Of a stretch of DNA of 64,000 nt, positions 58,517 through 64,000 are shown piece after piece. The notes below the pieces were generated by a model. It had not been told where the DNA came from and did not search any database. It saw nothing but the letters and a program-made list of their open reading frames with translations. The first letter of the stretch is position 1, and each line of letters begins with the position of its first letter. Origin of the DNA: Bradyrhizobium icense (GTDB taxonomy: Bacteria; Pseudomonadota; Alphaproteobacteria; Rhizobiales; Xanthobacteraceae); NCBI RefSeq assembly GCF_001693385.1, contig NZ_CP016428.1:3348001-3412000 (forward strand), given 5' to 3'. The position numbers and the translations under genes were made by a program.

Positions 58517-59647
58517 ATGAAAGACGCCATCAAACCGGGCCCCGAAACCCCGTCGCAGGCCGGTTTGCCTGAGCTTTCGGTCGTCGTCCCGACATTCAAC
58601 GAACGCGACAATGTCACCGTGCTGTACCGGCGGCTGGAGGCGACGCTGGCCGGCATCGCCTGGGAAGTCGTCTTTGTCGACGATAATTCCCCCGACGGAA
58701 CCTGGGAAGTGGTGCGGGGGCTGGCGCGGAAGGATCCCCGAGTCCGCTGCGTCCGCCGGATCGGACGACGCGGACTGTCGGGTGCCTGCATCGAGGGTAT
58801 CCTGGCATCGAGCGCGCCCTATGCTGCGGTGATCGACGCCGACCTGCAGCACGACGAAGCACAACTGCCGAAGATGGTCGCGTTGCTGCGGAGCGGCGAG
58901 GCGGAACTGGTAGTTGGCAGCCGCTATATCGAGGGCGGCAGCGCCGACAGTTTCAACAAGCAAAGGGCAGGGGCCAGTCAGCTTGCGACCGAAGTCGCAA
59001 GGCGCGCATTGAAGGTCGAGGTTGCCGATCCCATGAGCGGCTTTTTCATGATTCGCCGCGATCGCTTCGAACTGCTGGCGCCGCAGCTCTCGACTCAGGG
59101 CTTCAAGATCCTGCTCGACATCATCGCGACAGCGCAAGGCAAGCTGCGCACCGTCGAAATTCCCTATACCTTCGGCTCGCGCCAGCATGGCGAGAGCAAG
59201 CTCGATTCCATGGTGGCGCTGGATTTCCTCGGGCTGGTGCTGGCCAAGCTGACGCATGACGTGGTGTCACTGCGTTTCCTGTTGTTCGCAATGGTCGGGG
59301 GCACGGGCCTTGTCGTCCATCTCGTGGCGCTGTTCATCGCGCACGAAATCTTCAATGCTCCGTTTGCGGAGGCGCAGGCCATTGGCGCGCTGGTCGCCAT
59401 GACCAGCAATTTCATCCTGAACAACTTTCTCACCTATCGCGATCAGCGGCTGAAGGGATTTGCCATCCTGCGCGGTCTGTTGCTGTTCTATCTGGTTTGC
59501 GGCGTCGGGCTGCTTGCAAATGTCGGCGTTGCCTTCGCGGTCTTCGACCAGGAGCCGATCTGGTGGCTGGCGGGGCTTGCCGGCGCGCTGATGGGCGTGG
59601 TCTGGAATTACGCGATGTCCGGACTGTTCGTCTGGCGCAAGCGATGA
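58517..59647 (+). CDS. Family 2 glycosyltransferase with C-terminal GtrA-like membrane domain
   Basis: ATG at 58517 (MKDAIKPGPETPSQAGLPEL) is chosen; the upstream frame to 58286 lacks family-like sequence. The 376-aa protein has a GT2 domain (LSVVVPTFNERDNVTVLYRR, VDDNSPDGT and the DxD-like DADLQHDE) of dolichol-phosphate mannosyltransferase type. A GtrA-like four-helix domain follows (about 255-375, LLFAMVGGTGLVVHLVALFI). It should load a sugar onto undecaprenyl phosphate. The GT39 gene 40 bp downstream is the likely user of that lipid-linked sugar. Confidence 0.9.
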   Translation: MKDAIKPGPETPSQAGLPELSVVVPTFNERDNVTVLYRRLEATLAGIAWEVVFVDDNSPDGTWEVVRGLARKDPRVRCVRRIGRRGLSGACIEGILASSAPYAAVIDADLQHDEAQLPKMVALLRSGEAELVVGSRYIEGGSADSFNKQRAGASQLATEVARRALKVEVADPMSGFFMIRRDRFELLAPQLSTQGFKILLDIIATAQGKLRTVEIPYTFGSRQHGESKLDSMVALDFLGLVLAKLTHDVVSLRFLLFAMVGGTGLVVHLVALFIAHEIFNAPFAEAQAIGALVAMTSNFILNNFLTYRDQRLKGFAILRGLLLFYLVCGVGLLANVGVAFAVFDQEPIWWLAGLAGALMGVVWNYAMSGLFVWRKR

Positions 59648-59687
59648 CCGCTTTCGCGGGGATGACGGGTGGCGGGCGGGCTCAAAA

Positions 59688-61190
59688 ATGAATCCGAGGG
59701 AGGCGCGCCTTGCCCTCAACACGAGCCTTGCAATTCTGGCGCTGGTGGCGCTGCGGCTCGTAGCCGCCGCGTTCACGCCGATCACCTTCGACGAAGCCTA
59801 TTACTGGATGTGGTCGCAGCATCTTGCCGGCGGCTATTACGATCATCCGCCGATGGTCGCCGTGTTGATCCGGCTCGGCACCCTGATCGCAGGCGATACC
59901 GGGTTCGGCGTGCGGCTGGCCTCGATCCTGCTGGCGCTGCCGATGAGCTGGGCGATCTACCAGGCCGCCGCCATCCTGTTCGGCAGCCGGCGCGTCGCTG
60001 CCTGCTCGGCGATCTTCCTGAACATCACGCTGATGGCCGCGGTCGGCACCATGATCGTCACGCCGGACGCGCCGCTCCTGGTGGCGTCCAGTCTCCTGCT
60101 GTTTGCGCTCGCCAAGGTGCTGCAGACCGGCCGCGGCGTGTGGTGGCTGGCGGTCGGCGCCGCCGCCGGCTGCGCACTGCTATCGAAATACACCGCACTG
60201 TTCTTCGGAGCCGCCATCCTGATCTGGTTGATCGCCGTTCCCAAACTGCGGCACTGGCTGATCTCGCCCTGGCCATATCTCGGCGGGCTGGTTGCGCTGC
60301 TGCTGTTTGCGCCGGTCATTCTGTGGAATGCCGAGCACCATTGGGTGTCTTTCATCAAGCAGATGGGGCGGGCGCGGATCGAGGATTTTCGACCCGTCTT
60401 CATCGCCGAACTGATCCCGACGCAGATCGCGTTCGCGACGCCGCTGGTGTGGATGCTCGGCGCGATGGGGCTCTACGCGCTTCTTCGCCGCCGGGCCGGC
60501 GCGCTGCCGGCGCGCGCGCTGGTCAACGCGATGTTCTGGATCATCGTCGCCTATTTCGTCTGGCATTCGCTGCATGCCCGCGTCGAGGCCAACTGGTTTG
60601 CACCGGTTTACCCGGCGTTTGCCATCGCCGCCGCCGTTGCCGCCCATCTGGTCGAGTGGGAGCCGCGCTGGCAGCGTCTGGTCGATTTTTGCCGCCGCTG
60701 GGCAGTGCCGGGCGGTGTATTGATGTTCGTGCTGCTGGTCGTGCAGGCTAATACCGGCGTGCTCTCGGGTTATCGCCGCGATGCCACGGTGCGCAGCGTC
60801 GGCATCGGCTGGCGCGAAACTGCCGCAGAGATCGAAGCGGCGAGAGCGCGAACGGGAGCTACATGCGTGCTGGCCTCGGACTACGGCACCACCGCCTGGC
60901 TCGCCTTCCATCTGCCGAAGGGCACCTGCGTCGCGCAGCACAGCCAGCGTATCCGTTGGATCAACATGCCCGAACCCGATGCGGCGCAGCTCGCCGGCAA
61001 ATTGCTATATGTGTATGAGGCCGTGCGTGGCGACACGCCCTATCTGAAGGACAGGTTTTTCCGCATCGAGCGGGTCGGCGAGATCCAGCGGAAGCGCGGC
61101 CCACTCGTGATCGAGACTTATGCCCTCGATGTGCTGGAAGGGCCGAAGGGCGAAGTGTTCGACCGCAGGCCGCCCCCGGAATTGCAATAA
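59688..61190 (+). CDS. Family 39 membrane glycosyltransferase (PMT/ArnT-like)
   Basis: This 500-aa protein has about eleven helices. The conserved acidic loop FDEAYYWMWSQHLAGGYYDH carries the DE motif of lipid-linked-sugar transferases after the first helix. Further segments (TPDAPLLVASSLLLFALAKV, then GCALLSKYTALFFGAAILIW) are typical of the dolichyl-phosphate-mannose mannosyltransferase/ArnT family. It follows the GT2-GtrA gene and probably transfers that sugar to an envelope target. Confidence 0.88.
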   Translation: MNPREARLALNTSLAILALVALRLVAAAFTPITFDEAYYWMWSQHLAGGYYDHPPMVAVLIRLGTLIAGDTGFGVRLASILLALPMSWAIYQAAAILFGSRRVAACSAIFLNITLMAAVGTMIVTPDAPLLVASSLLLFALAKVLQTGRGVWWLAVGAAAGCALLSKYTALFFGAAILIWLIAVPKLRHWLISPWPYLGGLVALLLFAPVILWNAEHHWVSFIKQMGRARIEDFRPVFIAELIPTQIAFATPLVWMLGAMGLYALLRRRAGALPARALVNAMFWIIVAYFVWHSLHARVEANWFAPVYPAFAIAAAVAAHLVEWEPRWQRLVDFCRRWAVPGGVLMFVLLVVQANTGVLSGYRRDATVRSVGIGWRETAAEIEAARARTGATCVLASDYGTTAWLAFHLPKGTCVAQHSQRIRWINMPEPDAAQLAGKLLYVYEAVRGDTPYLKDRFFRIERVGEIQRKRGPLVIETYALDVLEGPKGEVFDRRPPPELQ

Positions 61191-61201
61191 GACGCGTCCA
61201 G

Positions 61202-63097
61202 TCACTCGGCGGCGTCAGGATGCGTGCGTTGGTCCAGCGTAGGGCGTTCGCTCCGCCACAGCCAGACCGTGAGCGTGCCTGACCGGCCGCGTATCCGCGC
61301 TTCGACGGGGCCGGCAAGGCTTCCGGTTTTCAGCCGCGCGCCGGTGCGTTGGGCTGCGATGCGCAAGGTGTCGCTGAGCGCCAGCCGGACATCGTGGCTG
61401 GCCGCCACTTCCATCAGCCGGCTTGCGACGTTGACGGTGTCGCCGGTCGCGGTGATGTGCTGATGGTTGCGGCCGCCGAGCCGGGAGGCGACGATCGGCC
61501 CGAAATGCGCGCCGATCTTGAAACCGATCCGATTCGCGGTTGTCGGCGGCAACGCTTCGATCCAACTCTCGGTCCTGACGCAGAGCGCGATCGAACATTC
61601 TGCCGCTCGCGCAGCGTCATCCTCAGCCGGCTCCGGCAGGCCGAACAGGATCATGGCGCCGTCGCCGAGAAAACTCGTGATCATGCCGCCGCATCGCGTC
61701 GCTTCCTTGTCGACCAGCGCGTGAAATTCCTTCAATAGTCCCCGCGTGGCATCCGGATCGAGCGTCTCGCTGAGCGAAGTGAATCCAGAAAGATCGACGA
61801 ACACGACCGCGGCATTCTGCCGGACTGGCGCCAGCAGGAAGTCGGGATCGCGTGTCAGCCATTTCTGCAGGCCCGGCGTCTGGAATTGTTCAAGCAGTCT
61901 GTTTTGTACGGCGAGATGCTGGGCGCTGCGCCGGCCAGACCATAACTGGACCGCGCCGAACAGCATGAGCGGCGGCGCTGCCGCGGCAATGGTGGTCGCG
62001 GCGTCGAGCCAGATGCCGTGCGCGAAAGCAACCGTGTTCGCGACCGCCCATGCCAGCACCACTGCGGTGACCGCCACGAGACCAATCGGGTTTCGCCGCC
62101 ACACCAGCAAACCGACCAGCAACATCGGGAGCAGGATCGCTGTGATCGCCCCGGCGATGCGAACCGTTTGGTTGCGCACGAGGCCGTCTCCTGCGACCAG
62201 ATGCGTAATCGCAGTGGAAATGATTTCCACCCCCGGCATCAGTGAATCGAACGGCGTCGGAAAGAAGTCGCCGGCGCCGGTTGCGGTCGCGCCGAGCACG
62301 ACGATGCGGCCCCGAATCGCTTCCATGTCGATCTGGCCGTCAACCAGATTGGCGGCGCTGATCGTGCGAATGGTCTGGCGTGGGCCGTAATAGGAAATCG
62401 GCAGCGCATAATCGGAAGCGGTCGCGATCGGCCAATCGCCGAACCTGAGGCGGTCGGGCTCGATCGTCAGCGGTTGGTCGATCGCGATCGATGCGACACG
62501 GAGCGGAAACGACAACTCGATCTTGTCGCGCGTCCGGAACAGCATCGGGACCGAGAGCGGCGTGCCGGTCTGGCCCGTCGCAACATTGGCGATCCCGACT
62601 TCCGCCCGGTCGGCGAATGCTGGAAGCGGCAACAGGAAGCGGTCAGCCTTCGGCAGGCGGGCCAGTGGCCCATCGCTGTCAGCGGAAGGCTGAACGGTGT
62701 TCGAAAATACCGCAGCCGCTGCAAGCACCGTCGGACCCGCCGCGAGCGATTGCGCGAGCGCCGCATCGCCGTCGGCAGGCCCCTTGTCGATCAGCAGCAG
62801 ATCGATTGCGATGACTTTCGGCTCCAGCCGCGTGATCGCCTCGATGATCTTGGCTATCTCCGCGCGCGGCAGGGGATAGGTGCCGCCGAGTTTGACGATG
62901 GCGTCGTCGATCGCAACGATCGTGACGAGGTCCGGCGGCGCCTTCACGCCGCGCGCCAGCATGCGCACGTCGGTCAACGCCGACTCGAGCCGGTCGAGAA
63001 ACCGCAAGTGGCCGCTCGAATGGCCGAGCCATATCGCGCCTGCCCACAATCCCGTGCAAAGCAACGCAACCAGAATATGAAAGCGTCGACGGCTCAT
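61202..63097 (-). CDS. CHASE2-domain class III nucleotidyl cyclase
   Basis: This 631-aa protein has an N-terminal helix (about 6-24), a periplasmic CHASE2 sensor (about 35-320, VTIVAIDDAIVKLGGTYPLP and GRIVVLGATATGAGDFFPTP), three helices (about 315-395) and a cyclase domain (about 430-605). The domain has AAVVFVDLSGFTSLSE and FLGDGAMILFG for the metal Asp residues and HITATGDTVNVASRLM. Where the other cyclase in this window has NKFLGD, this one reads TSFLGD, so the usual base-selecting Lys is missing. It lies 11 bp after the FecR-like gene. Confidence 0.88.
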   Translation of the reverse strand: MSRRRFHILVALLCTGLWAGAIWLGHSSGHLRFLDRLESALTDVRMLARGVKAPPDLVTIVAIDDAIVKLGGTYPLPRAEIAKIIEAITRLEPKVIAIDLLLIDKGPADGDAALAQSLAAGPTVLAAAAVFSNTVQPSADSDGPLARLPKADRFLLPLPAFADRAEVGIANVATGQTGTPLSVPMLFRTRDKIELSFPLRVASIAIDQPLTIEPDRLRFGDWPIATASDYALPISYYGPRQTIRTISAANLVDGQIDMEAIRGRIVVLGATATGAGDFFPTPFDSLMPGVEIISTAITHLVAGDGLVRNQTVRIAGAITAILLPMLLVGLLVWRRNPIGLVAVTAVVLAWAVANTVAFAHGIWLDAATTIAAAAPPLMLFGAVQLWSGRRSAQHLAVQNRLLEQFQTPGLQKWLTRDPDFLLAPVRQNAAVVFVDLSGFTSLSETLDPDATRGLLKEFHALVDKEATRCGGMITSFLGDGAMILFGLPEPAEDDAARAAECSIALCVRTESWIEALPPTTANRIGFKIGAHFGPIVASRLGGRNHQHITATGDTVNVASRLMEVAASHDVRLALSDTLRIAAQRTGARLKTGSLAGPVEARIRGRSGTLTVWLWRSERPTLDQRTHPDAAE

Positions 63098-63108
63098 CGG
63101 CTCGGCTT

Positions 63109-63630
63109 CTATTGTCCCAATCTTGCCATCAGGGCCGCAACGCGCGCGGGCGGCCAGCGCTTGATGATCAACTCGCCCGACGGCTCGACATCGACGCCTT
63201 CACCTGCGCCGAGTACGACGCTGCCGCGGCCGGCGGCCCGCGCCACGCGCACGCGGCCGTCGACGACGAAGACCGAAGTTTTTGCACCTTCGGCGTCCAC
63301 CGTCCATTTGGTACCGCGCACCGCGGCAATCGCCTGCGGCGTCATGACCTCGAACCTGACGCGGCCCGGCTTCTTCGGCACTTCGAGCAGCAGGGCCTTG
63401 TTGCTGAGTTCGACGGAATCGACCTGGCCATCGCGGTTGCGATCCCTGAGTTCGAACTTCGCGCCGCTTTCGGCCACGATCGTGATCGCGGTCGGGCAAC
63501 GCAGCGTTTGCGTTCCCTGGGCCGTCGATGCGGACGTGCAGGCTGATTTTGCCGGCTGGGCCGCCGCAGGTCCAGCGAACAGCAGTATGCCTGCGAAGGC
63601 GATCGATCCGGCGCGTGCCAGCATTGTCAT
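63109..63630 (-). CDS. Secreted FecR-domain protein with an EF-hand loop
   Basis: This 173-aa protein has a signal peptide (about 1-25, ending AAAQP). A FecR domain follows (about 55-160, RFEVMTPQAIAAVRGTKWTV, SVFVVDGRVRVARA). Residues 63-74 read DRNRDGQVDSVE, a canonical EF-hand loop with Asp1, Asn3, Asp5, Gly6, Asp9 and Glu12, inserted in the first part of the domain. Cys31 and Cys45 could pair. FecR-like proteins often accompany CHASE2 cyclases. It probably modulates the sensor domain of the cyclase encoded 11 bp downstream. Confidence 0.8.
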   Translation of the reverse strand: MTMLARAGSIAFAGILLFAGPAAAQPAKSACTSASTAQGTQTLRCPTAITIVAESGAKFELRDRNRDGQVDSVELSNKALLLEVPKKPGRVRFEVMTPQAIAAVRGTKWTVDAEGAKTSVFVVDGRVRVARAAGRGSVVLGAGEGVDVEPSGELIIKRWPPARVAALMARLGQ

Positions 63631-63926
63631 GGCGGCTTCCTTGGGATCCGGCGAAACAAAGGAATAGGGTGATACGGCACCGTATCAAGCGCCGCGATCC
63701 AGTGCAAAGCCAATGGTAGACGATAGTATGTCTGCCTTCGGCGGGTAAGGTTCGGCGAAGTCTTCCGATCCGGCAGTTCAGCAAAAAGATCCGGTAAATC
63801 AGCACCGAAACGGCTCGAAAGTGGACCGAAACGACGGTCGGAACATCGAAATTTCCGGTGCGCAGGTGTCGGACCGACAAGGCGCGGAGCGTCTTGTAAC
63901 CACTCGACCACAACCGAGGTGTTGCC

Positions 63927-64000
63927 ATGTCCAGTTCCGCACTGAAACCCGCCGCCGAGCTCGCAAGCACGAGCCGTGTGCGCTTTCCCAACGAGAGCAT
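63927..64000 (+). CDS. N-terminal fragment, possibly DUF899-family
   Basis: ATG at 63927 opens a frame that runs off the window edge after 24 codons: MSSSALKPAAELASTSRVRF, then PNES. The VRFP.ES motif recalls the start of DUF899 thioredoxin-like proteins in Bradyrhizobium, but the fragment is too short to be sure. It is divergent from the FecR-cyclase operon. Confidence 0.4.
   Translation, partial: MSSSALKPAAELASTSRVRFPNES

Overview
This is a GC-rich alphaproteobacterial chromosome segment. Gene content and style point to Bradyrhizobium or a close relative in the Nitrobacteraceae. The pointers are a form II-type cox/Mo-hydroxylase accessory cluster, the protocatechuate genes pcaBDC, a SorAB-like sulfite dehydrogenase pair, HWE-family and multi-HAMP histidine kinases, a phasin, several class III nucleotidyl cyclases, and three families of palindromic intergenic repeats. 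The genus is inferred from recalled gene families, not from a database search. I saw no rRNA, tRNA, CRISPR array or prophage.

Layout. 0-2.7 kb: the 5' end of a membrane protein (minus strand), then a tightly overlapping operon of a MotA/TolQ/ExbB-like channel protein and two uncharacterised membrane proteins. 2.7-10.5 kb: a TetR regulator, a LuxR-type regulator with TPR-like repeats, a GFA-fold protein, an FAD oxidoreductase, a glycine-zipper secreted protein, rpe, an EF-hand protein and a P1-family peptidase. 10.5-21.5 kb: a signalling island with a MASE4-like/PAS hybrid kinase, a lone receiver, a REC-PAS-HWE kinase and a 2094-aa kinase with eleven 92-residue HAMP repeats, GAF and three receivers. 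21.6-27.1 kb: a complete branched-chain amino-acid type ABC transporter, transcribed H-M-G-F-K. 27.4-30.4 kb: a small Gln/Gly/Pro-rich protein and pcaB-pcaD-pcaC.

30.5-37.5 kb: coxG, coxS, coxM, coxD (MoxR), coxE (VWA), two half-size XdhC proteins and a MoCo cytidylyltransferase fusion. The catalytic molybdenum subunit gene (coxL) is absent from its expected place between coxS and coxM. 37.7-44.7 kb: DUF4189, DUF2000 and GNAT proteins, an IS630-type element, a zinc alcohol dehydrogenase, a sulfite oxidase/cytochrome c pair and small hypotheticals. Two decayed copies of the DUF2000 gene's 3' end flank the IS/adh block. 44.8-48.5 kb: a cyclase-family hydrolase, a frameshifted TRAP-type binding protein, and 0.9 kb of non-coding repeat remnants. 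48.5-52.1 kb: a TetR-HlyD-ABC-permease operon of the YbhGFSR type, with a palindromic operator inside an apparent leaderless promoter. 52.2-64 kb: two class III cyclases, PhzF, DUF488, a Bug-type binding protein, DUF72, a phasin, GT2/GtrA and GT39 membrane glycosyltransferases, and a FecR-CHASE2 cyclase pair whose FecR partner carries a canonical EF-hand loop.

Many genes overlap by ATGA or GTGA, so most clusters are probably translationally coupled operons. The palindromic repeats sit at gene junctions, several of them inside operons.
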